64,000 bases of DNA from Gordonibacter sp034932485 (GTDB lineage Bacteria; Actinomycetota; Coriobacteriia; Coriobacteriales; Eggerthellaceae). Below are positions 19,593 through 28,953 of this stretch, in pieces; position 1 is the first letter of the stretch, and the number at the start of each line of letters is the position of its first letter. Below the pieces are notes generated by a model that ran no database searches, had not been told where the DNA came from, and saw only the letters and a program-made list of their open reading frames with translations. Position numbers and translations under genes: made by a program. The stretch covers positions 186,001 to 250,000 of the forward strand of contig JAYFOQ010000021.1 in NCBI GenBank assembly GCA_034932485.1. The letters run 5' to 3'.

Positions 19593-22129
19593 CTTGCCTC
19601 CTCCTCTTGGTTAAAAATATGATGATAGAGCGTACGATAAAGTTGTTCTGGCTCAATAGGCTTTGCCAAATGGGCGTTCATCCCCACTTTTCTCGACTTC
19701 TCAACGTCGTCATCGAAAGCATTAGCAGTCATGGCAATAATGGGTACCACCTTTGTCTCTTCAGTAACACCCAGTTTTACCGTCACCGAGAATTCTGATC
19801 CCACACCCACAATACTTCGTACCTCTATTTTGCCATCCATGAGCTCAACTAAATTCTTGCAGATAGCCAAACCCAATCCAGTGCCGCCATACATCGCGGT
19901 GCTTCCCGAATGCCCTTGGGAAAACGGTTCGAACAAAAGTGGAATAAATTCATCCTCAATGCCACATCCTGTATCGTTTATAGAAAAACGTAAGGTTGCA
20001 TTGCGCTCAGATTTTTTGATTTGCTGAATATCAATAGAAACTCTTCCTCCAGCGCTCGTAAACTTGATGGCGTTAGACAAGATATTTATAAGCACTTGCT
20101 GCAGCTTCATGGCGTCGCCTATATAGGCATCTTCCACCGAGCCGTCCACCATACATTCGTAATCGATGTCTCTCGCCTGTGCCTGCGCATAACAAATCGA
20201 ATTAATGGAGCCCACAAATTCAGCGAACGGAATTCTCTCACTTTTAAGTAGCACCTTGCCGCTTTCAATCCTACTCATATCCAAAATATCGTTGATAAGA
20301 GAAAGAAGGAATCGTGAGGACATACCAATTTTTGATATGCAGTTTTCCAGTTGGGCCTCATCACCCATAGACTGAGCCATAACCGCCGTCATACCAATGA
20401 TGGCATTCATCGGGGTGCGTATTTCGTGGCTCATACGGGAGAGGAAGTCGGTTTTTGCGGAGTTTGCCTGCTTTGCTGCCGTCAGAGCAGAACCAAGCAA
20501 CTCATTTCGCTTCTGCTCTGCCTCCATTTCCTGCGTGATGTCAGTCACGCTGAAGGCTATCTGGTCTTTATTACCGCTTAAGTACGAATAGCGCGCGCGT
20601 TTGTACCCCATAGTGCCATCTTTACAAAAAACCCGATAAGCCACCGCATAACTGCCAGCAGTTTTTAGATTTCGAAGAACAAGAGGAAGCGCGTTTTCCC
20701 GCACGAAGCGATCGCAATCGTCTGGCACAAGCACACACCGAGCATACGATTCAATAATATCGGTATGCTTTCCTAAAGACTCAGGCGAACCGATAGCACC
20801 GCCCGTACTATCGACCACATCCCGATGCCGTTCATCGAAAACTCCTATCAAGGCAACGTAATCGTAGTCACTTTTCATCGTGTGCTCCATTAACAACTGA
20901 AGCATCTTTGTTCGATCAATATCGAACGCATAAAAAAAGGCTTCAATATCACCCGTTACCGGGTTTTTAACCACATTAACGTGCGTTTTCACCCAGCGAA
21001 AACGATCGCCTTCCATCCTAAAGCGATGTTCTATACTCAGATGCGACATTCCTTGCGCAAAGCCCTCCATGAGGGCCTTGCGGCTGAACATCCTTTGAAA
21101 CTTTTCTCTGTTTTCCTCATCGGGAATATCGGCCAAAAACCTCCGGCAAAAACCATCCGCCGTACCGTCTTCCTGCAAACGCAATACATCAGGGTAAAGA
21201 CACCGACCCTCCCCGCAAAGGTTCAGGGAAAGATTAAGACGGAAAGATCCCAGTGCATTTTCGTCTACAATACCTTTGTATGACATCGCGGAATCGTATT
21301 TTTTCTGCAGATCAATTCGCTCCGAAACATCCACTGCCGAACCGACCGCCCTGCGAGCCTCCTCCTCCACACCAGGAATAAGGGTATAAGCGATCTCCGC
21401 CCACCAGTACTCGCCGTTATCGGGGTTTTTCCAACGAGCAACACTTTTAGCGGTAGAGGCACCCGAAAACAGCTCTTCATACATCGCTTTTACACTGTCT
21501 TCATCGTTGGGATGAATGACCCCGGTTCCCCAAAAACAATCGGGAACATTCTCAACAACCGACTCGAAGCCGAATGCCTTTCGTGAATTCCTGTCCTGAG
21601 TAATACGGCGTGCGTCTAAGTTATACGACCAAAATGAAATGCCCGTCTGCTGCATGGCAACTTGAATCGCACCCTCACTAAACGCATTCTCCTCTTTAAG
21701 TTTTTTGTTTTCGGTAATATCAAGTACGAATCCATGCATAACCGGCTCACCCTCAAGCAAAGCCGTGGTACCGGCACACTTTACGTATTTCACCTTTCCC
21801 TTACCGGTAATAATGCGCATTTCCCACTCGATGCGCTTTTCCTGCGCCTCCACCGAAGCAGTACAATGAGAGCGTACATGCTCTACATCGTCCGGGTGAA
21901 TATAGCGCACGCACTTGTTCTCAATTCTTTTGAGTATGCTCTCTTTGGTATATTCATGCATTCGATAGTAACTATCATCGCCATACAACAGCGTAAAATC
22001 GTCGTCCATACGCACAGAGAAAGCGCTCCCCCCTGCGGCAAGACAGAAGATTTCCAAAATCTCCTCAAAATGGCTTCCATTGTACTTCCCCATGTAACTT
22101 GTCCCCTTCGTACGCGGGGTCTCCTTCAT
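19589..22129 (-). CDS. PAS hybrid histidine kinase with a truncated receiver domain
   Basis: Kinase of 846 residues: a PAS at about 35-140 of the FTLLYGDD-YY type, a second at about 155-270, divergent PAS-like modules at 280-530, HisKA with His568 in MSHEIRTPMNA, HATPase_c (Asn686 in the N-box, NDTGCGIE, GGTGLGLA) to about 790. Then, directly, VVPIIAMTANAF and the last 53 residues of a receiver (794-846). The receiver part holding the acidic pocket and the phospho-acceptor Asp, about 80-95 residues, is absent without breaking the frame. The start may instead be the ATG at 22093, which has a good AAGGGG site. It is 11 bases from the upstream gene and overlaps the Hpt gene. Confidence 0.88.
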   Translation of the reverse strand: MKETPRTKGTSYMGKYNGSHFEEILEIFCLAAGGSAFSVRMDDDFTLLYGDDSYYRMHEYTKESILKRIENKCVRYIHPDDVEHVRSHCTASVEAQEKRIEWEMRIITGKGKVKYVKCAGTTALLEGEPVMHGFVLDITENKKLKEENAFSEGAIQVAMQQTGISFWSYNLDARRITQDRNSRKAFGFESVVENVPDCFWGTGVIHPNDEDSVKAMYEELFSGASTAKSVARWKNPDNGEYWWAEIAYTLIPGVEEEARRAVGSAVDVSERIDLQKKYDSAMSYKGIVDENALGSFRLNLSLNLCGEGRCLYPDVLRLQEDGTADGFCRRFLADIPDEENREKFQRMFSRKALMEGFAQGMSHLSIEHRFRMEGDRFRWVKTHVNVVKNPVTGDIEAFFYAFDIDRTKMLQLLMEHTMKSDYDYVALIGVFDERHRDVVDSTGGAIGSPESLGKHTDIIESYARCVLVPDDCDRFVRENALPLVLRNLKTAGSYAVAYRVFCKDGTMGYKRARYSYLSGNKDQIAFSVTDITQEMEAEQKRNELLGSALTAAKQANSAKTDFLSRMSHEIRTPMNAIIGMTAVMAQSMGDEAQLENCISKIGMSSRFLLSLINDILDMSRIESGKVLLKSERIPFAEFVGSINSICYAQAQARDIDYECMVDGSVEDAYIGDAMKLQQVLINILSNAIKFTSAGGRVSIDIQQIKKSERNATLRFSINDTGCGIEDEFIPLLFEPFSQGHSGSTAMYGGTGLGLAICKNLVELMDGKIEVRSIVGVGSEFSVTVKLGVTEETKVVPIIAMTANAFDDDVEKSRKVGMNAHLAKPIEPEQLYRTLYHHIFNQEEEAR

Positions 22130-22140
22130 ACGTTCGCCCC

Positions 22141-25100
22141 CTAGGTTGTCGCGTCTGGAAAAGACAACCGTACCCCGCTCTCGTCAATTTCTGCAAGACT
22201 ACCAATTCTCAGATAATGAACTTTAACTTTCCTATTTTCCCAAGATTCAACTCTTGCCTTAATATGAACAGGAGTTTTACCATCCTTCAAAAAGGTGGTT
22301 TCCTCGTAGAAGTCATGATTGTGACGGGAAAGGTGTTCGCACCGATCACAGCTTCGACACCGATCCCAAAATAGGTCGTAGCATTTCTTCCCTACGCATT
22401 CTATCTTGCTCTTTCCGAGAGCTTTGCAAGCCACCTCGTTAAGATAGATAACCTCACTTGTAACAACATCGCTCACAAACATGACATCGGAGACCTCATC
22501 AAGCAAGGTCATTGTTCTTTCACTGAAGATGGCCGGTTCGGCAATTTTTATATCAGGACTGAATATTACAAACTGACTCTTTCCCTTACGCTTGGCTGTG
22601 AGTAACGCCAAGTCGGCGTTTATATAAAGATCTTCGTGATTAGTACCGTACGCAGGCGCATAGCAAACGCCAGCCGAGCAGGAAACCGAAATGCCCTGCA
22701 CCTTTAGATTAAATCGATTACAAAGTCTAATCATCTTGCTCTCGAGATGTCCATCCAACAAAATGTAGGGTATAAAAAGAGAGAACTCGTCTCCACCGAT
22801 GCGCGCCACAATCTCCGTCTCAGGAAATATTTCACACAGATGCTTGCCTATTGCATGAAGCACCTTATCGCCCACGACATGGCCAAACGTATCGTTTACG
22901 GTCTTGAAATTATCTACATCAAGTATGATAAAGATACCTTCTGGATTGTCGTTGTGGTAAAAAAAGCGATCAATTCGCACTTCATACTCTGCACGATTAA
23001 GCAACCCCGTTAAGGCATCATGTTCTGCACGCTTACGCATTTCGATAATGGCAGCATTTATTTCTTTTTCTTGTTCAAATTTTTCCATCCGCGTAGAAGC
23101 AATAGCATTTTTCAGACGTATTCCAAGTTGTCGAACCTTATACGGTCGCGCTACATAATCGGAAAAGCCCAAATCTAAAAGGTCGTCGCAAAATTCGTAT
23201 TCCCTTCCATAAATGGCTATTACCGGAACATTACGCTCGTTGCATATCTTCGCAAAAGCAGCCGCCTGAACGATACCGAATGAATTCGACAGGCTTGCTA
23301 TTACCGCGCCTATCAATGTATGAGGCCCCTCAAGCATTGATAGCGCCTGGTCCACACCAACCGCATGCTCGACACAACAAATGCTTCCATACTCTTCGAA
23401 AATTAACGGATAATCTTTTGTTTCATCATCTAAAACCAACAGAGTTCGGTACTTTTCCTTTTCTAGTTTATTAAAGAAAGCTTCATCCCTATTTCTCATA
23501 TCTCCCGTTCTAACCCTCGAAAGAAGAAGATGCTGCTCAAAATCTTCCTGAGATAACGGTTTAGCAAAATAATATCCTTGAGCATATTCACAGTTAAAAG
23601 ACTGCAGAAGTTGTACCTGTTGAAGAGTTTCAACACCCTCGGCAACAACCTGCAAGTTCATCCATTTCGCAAGGCTTATCGTGAAACTGAGGACACTCCT
23701 GTCCATGCTCTTCTTTTCCTCTTTTTGGATGAATCGCATATCAAGTTTCAATATATCAATAGGCAATTCGGAAAGCATATTGAGGGACGAATATCCCGTT
23801 CCAAAGTCATCCATTTCTATAACGAAACCCAATTTTTTTAGCTTAGACACAACACTAATAAGCTGTTCCGGATTTTCGGTATAGGCCGACTCAGTAATTT
23901 CTAAATGCAAGTCTCTCGGACTTAACCCATACTTTTGAATAAGCGAAATAAGCCTCTGAGATAAACTATCGTCGTAAATATCAACACGTGACACGTTGAT
24001 AGAAATAGGGACAATTTCGTTACCCTTGTCAATCCAGGCTCTCATTTTTTGGCAGCATTGCTCCCAAATACAGTAATCAAGGTCGGTAATAAACCCATTC
24101 TTTTCGAAAAGCGGTATGAAAAAGCTAGGCGACAAAAACCCCTTGACTGGATGCATCCACCGAGCCAATGCCTCCGCGCCTATAATCTCTTCCGTCTTTA
24201 GATCGTATTTAGGTTGAAAATATATCTGGAACTGCTGTTTTTCCAGAGCTATCTTAGCATCCGATATAATCATCTGCTCGTCTAATAATTTACGCCGCAT
24301 AGCATCGTCGTAATAAGCAAAATAGGTATCGTACTTCCCTTTGATTGATTCTTTTGCCAGCATGGCCCGATCGCACATAATGTTAACCGGCGTTTCCGGA
24401 TCTTCTATTACGTATATACCATAACGAAGAATAAGATTAAGATTGATATCGTTAGAGAACGCGTTGACCCGATCGATAAAATTAGTGAAGCTTTTCTTTC
24501 GGTAAACCTTTTGCCGTTGTATTAAACAACCGAATTCATCAGATTCGAGCCGCCCACAAAACCCATAGCCATCAATTTCTTCCAACAAAACTTGACCAAT
24601 ATGTCTCAGTAGGTCATCACCAAGCTTCATGCCATACCGGTCGTTAACAAATTTAAAGCGCTCAATATCAAAACAGATGAGATCGAATTTCCTTCGCTGA
24701 CTGCTACGTAGCGTCTCCTCGACCTTCATAAAAAAGTAATCTTTACCATATACGCCCGTTAGCCTATCCCGTTGCACGGAATTGACAAAAGCTGAGGTTT
24801 CTTTCAGGTAAATAGTATTGGCAACACGATGCTTGATAATTTCCGGCCGATACGGTTTTAAAATGTAATCGTTAGCACCAAGAGATAAAGCCTTTATTTC
24901 TGCGTCTTCGCTGTTCTGCCCGCTCGCAACGATCACGGGAATATTAGAAAGAAATGTTTCTTTGCGCATTTGCTCCAACACTTCGTATCCATCAAGAACA
25001 GGCATAACAATGTCGAGCAGTACTGCTGAAATGGTCTCGTATTTATGATGCAAAATATCGAGACAAATCTTTCCATTTGCCGCCTCGAGTATTTCGTAGT

Positions 25101-25179
25101 CGCTACTTAATATCTTTTTAAGTATCTGCCTATTAACACCGTTATCTTCGGCAATAAGTATTGTTTTCTTGGGCATCAT
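22141..25179 (-). CDS. REC-GGDEF-EAL-REC-GGDEF-PAS cyclic-di-GMP signalling protein
   Basis: Soluble protein of 1012 residues. The receiver at 1-125 has Asp56 in LLDIVMP. The first GGDEF-like domain (about 135-290) has ESDEF at 212-216 instead of GGDEF, so it is probably inactive. The EAL phosphodiesterase domain (about 300-555) keeps EAL at 336-338, INVS, EITES, DDFG at 457-460 and EGVET, so it is probably active. A second receiver-like domain (about 578-700) lacks the central Asp. The second GGDEF (720-880) has an intact GGDEF at 795-799. A C-terminal PAS (about 900-990) contains a Cys-rich CRSCDRC stretch. It would both make and break cyclic-di-GMP. As first gene of the signalling run it is the likely output. 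Confidence 0.9.
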   Translation of the reverse strand: MMPKKTILIAEDNGVNRQILKKILSSDYEILEAANGKICLDILHHKYETISAVLLDIVMPVLDGYEVLEQMRKETFLSNIPVIVASGQNSEDAEIKALSLGANDYILKPYRPEIIKHRVANTIYLKETSAFVNSVQRDRLTGVYGKDYFFMKVEETLRSSQRRKFDLICFDIERFKFVNDRYGMKLGDDLLRHIGQVLLEEIDGYGFCGRLESDEFGCLIQRQKVYRKKSFTNFIDRVNAFSNDINLNLILRYGIYVIEDPETPVNIMCDRAMLAKESIKGKYDTYFAYYDDAMRRKLLDEQMIISDAKIALEKQQFQIYFQPKYDLKTEEIIGAEALARWMHPVKGFLSPSFFIPLFEKNGFITDLDYCIWEQCCQKMRAWIDKGNEIVPISINVSRVDIYDDSLSQRLISLIQKYGLSPRDLHLEITESAYTENPEQLISVVSKLKKLGFVIEMDDFGTGYSSLNMLSELPIDILKLDMRFIQKEEKKSMDRSVLSFTISLAKWMNLQVVAEGVETLQQVQLLQSFNCEYAQGYYFAKPLSQEDFEQHLLLSRVRTGDMRNRDEAFFNKLEKEKYRTLLVLDDETKDYPLIFEEYGSICCVEHAVGVDQALSMLEGPHTLIGAVIASLSNSFGIVQAAAFAKICNERNVPVIAIYGREYEFCDDLLDLGFSDYVARPYKVRQLGIRLKNAIASTRMEKFEQEKEINAAIIEMRKRAEHDALTGLLNRAEYEVRIDRFFYHNDNPEGIFIILDVDNFKTVNDTFGHVVGDKVLHAIGKHLCEIFPETEIVARIGGDEFSLFIPYILLDGHLESKMIRLCNRFNLKVQGISVSCSAGVCYAPAYGTNHEDLYINADLALLTAKRKGKSQFVIFSPDIKIAEPAIFSERTMTLLDEVSDVMFVSDVVTSEVIYLNEVACKALGKSKIECVGKKCYDLFWDRCRSCDRCEHLSRHNHDFYEETTFLKDGKTPVHIKARVESWENRKVKVHYLRIGSLAEIDESGVRLSFPDATT

Positions 25180-25515
25180 AGTAGGATTGTCCCCTCCCCC
25201 TCGAAAGCACGACTCGTCCGTCTCTGCTCCCTCTTACATAAAGGGGGCGCTCACCCGTTCCTTGCGCATGCAATTTCTAGCGAATAGCTGGAATATCGAA
25301 AGGTTATCTTTTTAAATCTTTTATTGGTAAATCTCTCATTAAATAAATACTATACAGCATTCCACCGGGAGAAATAACCGTATTTCACTATTAAGAAATA
25401 GTAGAAAGGTATGCCTCAAAAAAATTTTAAGATGCAATCAATTCTTAGAGAAAGACGCTTGCTAAACCTTGCTCCTAAAACCTTTGCGTAAAAGATAAGG
25501 TTCCTTTTTCTCGTG
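25180..25515. promoter_or_regulatory. Leader/promoter region upstream of the signalling cluster
   Basis: This AT-rich, gene-free stretch probably holds the promoter for the seven-gene minus-strand run. On the minus strand TATAGT near 25352-25357 could be a -10 box, with no clear -35. An imperfect inverted repeat, TTCACTATT with AATAGTAGAA at 25384-25407, is a candidate operator. No ORF in it looks real. Confidence 0.35.
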
Positions 25516-25552
25516 AAAAAAGCCGAAACCCCTCGATGGGATTCCGGCTTTT
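25516..25552 (-). terminator. Intrinsic terminator after the aldehyde dehydrogenase gene
   Basis: AAAAGCCG and CGGCTTTT form a stem, continued by CCC/GGG with two mismatches. On the minus strand it is followed by a run of six U. It lies about 90 bases past the aldehyde dehydrogenase stop. Confidence 0.8.
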
Positions 25553-25639
25553 AGCTACTTACGTATTGTTACTACTATGCATTTTAGCTATCTTACTAAC
25601 ATAGCCTTCTCATTACCTTGAGTGATTCTTTGTAAACCC

Positions 25640-27124
25640 TCACTTCGCAGGATAGAAACCGCTAGGTTCTTCACCTAGGTTAATCATAATATTTTTAGCC
25701 TGCGTGTAATGCTCCAGCATAACCTTATGAGTTTCGCGACCAATGCCGGATTGTTTATAACCACCAAAAGGCGCTCCAGAAGGAATCTGGTTATAAGTAT
25801 TCACCCACATACGACCCGTCTGAACACCCTGCGCCACACGGAATGCACGATTGATGTCGCGAGTCCACACGGCGCCGCCCAATCCATACACTGAATCATT
25901 TGCCATGTCGATAACTTCTTGCTCATCCTTAAACTTAATAACCACCGCAACAGGACCAAATATCTCTTCCTGCGCCACGCGGCACGAGTTGTTGGGCACT
26001 TCAATAAGGGTCGGCTTCATAAACGCACCCTTAGCAAGATCGCCGTCGGTTATACGCTCACCTCCGCAAAGAACCCGTCCACCTTCATTCTTGGCAATTT
26101 CAACATACTCGAGAATCTTTCTCAGCTGGTTCTGATCAACCTGCGAACCCATCTGCGTGTCATTTTCCCAAGGCATACCTACCTTCACACGATTGAAGGC
26201 CTCACAAGCATCTTTAACAAAGCGGTCATAAATACTTTCGTGTACAAAAATACGACTACCGGCGCAGCACACTTGGCCCTGATTAAACAAAATACCCAGC
26301 TGCACGCCGTCCAACATCATGTCCCACTTCGCATCAGGGAAGATGATGTTTGCAGATTTGCCTCCGAGCTCGAGTGTAGCAGGAATCAGACGCTCGGCCG
26401 CTGCCCGCGCCACGTCACGTCCCACTTCCGTAGAACCGGTGAACGCCAGTTTACTAATCTTTGGATTGTCCAAGAGGTACTGGCCCGACTTGGAGCCGCG
26501 ACCCGTTATCACATTAAACACACCCGCAGGAATAATATCTTGCGTCAGACGAGCCAATTCAAGCACGGTAAGCGACGTGGTAGATGACGGCTTAAATACC
26601 GTACAATCGCCCGCCGCCAGTACGGGCGCCAACTTCCAGGCTGCCATAAGAAACGGGAAGTTCCACGGCACTATCTGACCCACTACACCAATGGGCTCAT
26701 GCAGTACAAGCGACATCATATTGCCGGGAAGCATATCGGCTTCACCGGTATCTGCCAAGAGTACGCCAGCGAAGTAACGGAAATGGTCTACCGAATACGC
26801 AATGTCAATGGCACGCGTCTCACGAATCGGCTTGCCGTTATCAAGCGATTCAAGTAACGCAAAATGCTCGGCGTTTTCTTCAATGATATCGGCTACCTTA
26901 TTCAGGATAATAGCTCGTTGGGCTTTGTCGGTCTTTCCCCAGGTTTCAAAGGCTTTCCAAGCCACATCGACCGCGCGATCGACATCGTCTTTGGTCGCAT
27001 CAGCAACAGAGGAAAGTTGCTCGCCATTGGCAGGGCAGAACACATCAAGCATACCACCGTCGGAGGCATCAACCCACTGGCCTCCAATATAGAGTTGATA
27101 GGATTTCTGGGCAGGATTTTCCAT
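25640..27124 (-). CDS. NAD(P)+-dependent aldehyde dehydrogenase
   Basis: ALDH-superfamily enzyme of 494 residues, the normal length, oxidising an aldehyde to a carboxylic acid in the cytoplasm. Visible motifs are the cofactor-binding PWNFPFLMAAWKLAPVLAAG and FTGSTEVG, the general base in LELGGKS, the catalytic Cys in GQVCCAGSR, and the C-terminal PFGGYKQSGIGRE. It is closest in feel to AldB/betaine-aldehyde-type enzymes, but the substrate cannot be fixed from sequence. The ATG at 27124 follows AAGGTGAG. It is monocistronic, with a terminator after it and a 300-base gap before it, so its link to the acyl-CoA genes is only proximity. Confidence 0.88.
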   Translation of the reverse strand: MENPAQKSYQLYIGGQWVDASDGGMLDVFCPANGEQLSSVADATKDDVDRAVDVAWKAFETWGKTDKAQRAIILNKVADIIEENAEHFALLESLDNGKPIRETRAIDIAYSVDHFRYFAGVLLADTGEADMLPGNMMSLVLHEPIGVVGQIVPWNFPFLMAAWKLAPVLAAGDCTVFKPSSTTSLTVLELARLTQDIIPAGVFNVITGRGSKSGQYLLDNPKISKLAFTGSTEVGRDVARAAAERLIPATLELGGKSANIIFPDAKWDMMLDGVQLGILFNQGQVCCAGSRIFVHESIYDRFVKDACEAFNRVKVGMPWENDTQMGSQVDQNQLRKILEYVEIAKNEGGRVLCGGERITDGDLAKGAFMKPTLIEVPNNSCRVAQEEIFGPVAVVIKFKDEQEVIDMANDSVYGLGGAVWTRDINRAFRVAQGVQTGRMWVNTYNQIPSGAPFGGYKQSGIGRETHKVMLEHYTQAKNIMINLGEEPSGFYPAK

Positions 27125-27356
27125 TCTCTCTCACCTTTCATCCGAGCGACGGACCCCCGCCGCGAATAACCGACCACACTGGCCGCTTAAGCCAGCATAG
27201 CGTGTCTAAGAGAGCAATGCAGTCGCCGTTTTGCGGAGTTCCGGCAACGGTCGGTAAACGCTGCCGAACAAGTAACATTTCAAGGCGAGCGGTAAGAATA
27301 GATGCTTTATACAGGAGAGAGGAATGCGAAAAGAGTTGCGTAGAAATTAAAGGACC

Positions 27357-27395
27357 TATGCACGTCGAGCCCCCTTACAGGACTCGACGTGCATA
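27357..27395 (-). terminator. Hairpin downstream of an acyl-CoA dehydrogenase gene
   Basis: TATGCACGTCGAG (27357-27369) pairs perfectly with 27383-27395 across a 13-base loop, 30 bases past the stop of the next gene. Only a short U-run follows on the minus strand. The rest of 27125-27424 shows no gene and presumably holds the aldehyde dehydrogenase promoter. Confidence 0.65.
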
Positions 27396-27424
27396 CACGA
27401 AAAGAGGTAAGAACAGCCGTAAGC

Positions 27425-28633
27425 TTACAGGTCGCCGCCAGCCATCCAATTGTTGTATGCAAGGTGGCCGTTGTGCTTATCCATCTCTCGCGCAATGGTA
27501 ATGCGCTGGATGGTGGGAGCACCTTCTTCAAGCCACATGGCACGCGCATCGCGATACAAGCGTTCGCAGGGACCAATTGGGTTATCCTCAAAGTAGCCGT
27601 CGCCGCCAAAGATTTCCATCATCTCGTCAGATACGAGACGCGTCGCATCAATAGAGTACAGCTTACACATGGATGCTTTTTCTGCAATGTACTCACCATG
27701 AGGATCGCGGTCGTAATCATCAGCAAAATCCATAACCATACAACGCAGAGCGTGGGTGGTCATAGCCATATTGGCCAGCTTCATCTTAATGGCTTGGCGA
27801 GAAATAATGGGCTTGCCAAATGTTACGCGGTCGCGAGCACGAGCGATAGATATATCCAGCATGCGCTGACACATGCCTAAGTTCGAGTCGGCAATATGCA
27901 CACGACTGATAGCGAGCGAATGCATAGCTACCTCCATGCCTTGGCCCTCTTCTCCCAAACGATACTTGGGGTCCAGCTTCACATTGGTCATCTTAAAGCC
28001 TGCGTGACCAGCACCACGGCAGCCCATCATATGGGGCATCGGAACCAATTCGAAGCCCGGCGCATCCATGGGAACAAAGAAGGCCGAAAGGCGTTCGTCG
28101 CCCTTCTTATCAGGATCGGTCACCGCAATAACGTAAGCGAACTGAGCTACATCGGTATGGGAAATAAGCCACTTTTCACCGTTGATAATATAGTTACCTT
28201 CGGCATCTTTGATAGCCGTGGAGTGCAAGTCAGCACCCGTGCCACCCGTCTGCTCGGTCAACGCAAAGCAGGTGAAGATGGTCTTGTCGCAAAATTTATC
28301 CATATACTCAGCTTTGAGTTCTGGGCAACCGTAATCATCAAGAATACGCCAATTCAGATCGGCCGCGTAATGCAGATGCATGCGCATACCACCAGGACCG
28401 CGAGAAAACTCCTCCTGCACCTGTAATATCTCGCGCTCGGAGAAGCCCCATCCACCGTACTCTTCGGGAAGTGCATAGCGGTACAGGTTATTTTCGATGG
28501 CAAGGTCAATAAACTCCTGAGGGAACTTATTGGTAATCTCAACCTCTTTCTGCATCTCCTCGAACGGCCCTTCAGCGAGTTCCCGCACACACTTGAGGTA
28601 GTTGCGAAACTCATCCTGGGTCATCTTGCTCAT
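27425..28633 (-). CDS. Acyl-CoA dehydrogenase
   Basis: FAD-dependent acyl-CoA dehydrogenase of 402 residues. Family motifs: LPEEYGGWGF, FALTEQTGGTGADL at the FAD/substrate site, the helical SRVHIADSNLGMCQRMLDISIARA-type core with FGKPI, and EIFGGDGY...YRDARAMWLEEGAPTIQ near the C-terminus. Electrons should pass to an ETF. The ATG at 28633 follows an excellent AAAGGAGG site. It is transcribed away from the acyl-CoA dehydrogenase-fixAB operon, sharing a 470-base divergent control region with two mirrored TTGTCC sites. It is not of the CaiA-like subgroup seen elsewhere in the window. Substrate unknown. Confidence 0.88.
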   Translation of the reverse strand: MSKMTQDEFRNYLKCVRELAEGPFEEMQKEVEITNKFPQEFIDLAIENNLYRYALPEEYGGWGFSEREILQVQEEFSRGPGGMRMHLHYAADLNWRILDDYGCPELKAEYMDKFCDKTIFTCFALTEQTGGTGADLHSTAIKDAEGNYIINGEKWLISHTDVAQFAYVIAVTDPDKKGDERLSAFFVPMDAPGFELVPMPHMMGCRGAGHAGFKMTNVKLDPKYRLGEEGQGMEVAMHSLAISRVHIADSNLGMCQRMLDISIARARDRVTFGKPIISRQAIKMKLANMAMTTHALRCMVMDFADDYDRDPHGEYIAEKASMCKLYSIDATRLVSDEMMEIFGGDGYFEDNPIGPCERLYRDARAMWLEEGAPTIQRITIAREMDKHNGHLAYNNWMAGGDL

Positions 28634-28734
28634 ACATCCTCCTTTGGTCTGTGTGAACCTTTCGGATTACACCGTCGGATTATCCGGCAGCCCTGTATCC
28701 TCCTGCTCCACAGTTTGCACCCGAATGTAGTATT

Positions 28735-28759
28735 TTGTCCAATAGGAACCATTCGACAA
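28735..28759. promoter_or_regulatory. Candidate operator A (TTGTCCAA...TTCGACAA)
   Basis: TTGTCCAA and TTCGACAA form an inverted repeat with 9 bases between, one mismatch from perfect. It lies about 100 bases upstream of the minus-strand acyl-CoA dehydrogenase start, and is the counterpart of the better site at 28954. Confidence 0.5.
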
Positions 28760-28953
28760 TTAAGTGGACTTGTATAGATTCTCCCTATGATTCCCTCCTT
28801 CTTCCTCACCTTTTCGCCTGGTTCCCTTGAACGCTCATTATGATATATGACAATATAATGCCTGATCATAAAGTATAGTATATCATCTATAGAATTTAAT
28901 TCATTCAACGCTGTCTTAGTATTGATAGACAAAGACTATGAATTCTACTTCGT

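Noticed and set aside
19589..22129. Calling the kinase with the truncated receiver a pseudogene
   Set aside because: The reading frame, kinase motifs and translational coupling to the Hpt gene are all intact, so it is kept as a gene with an altered C-terminus.
26455..26475. Another TTGTCCAA copy
   Set aside because: It lies inside the aldehyde dehydrogenase coding sequence and encodes conserved residues, so it is probably chance.
27202..27501. Short frame before the aldehyde dehydrogenase promoter region
   Set aside because: It runs into the next gene, lacks a ribosome site and contains the terminator hairpin.
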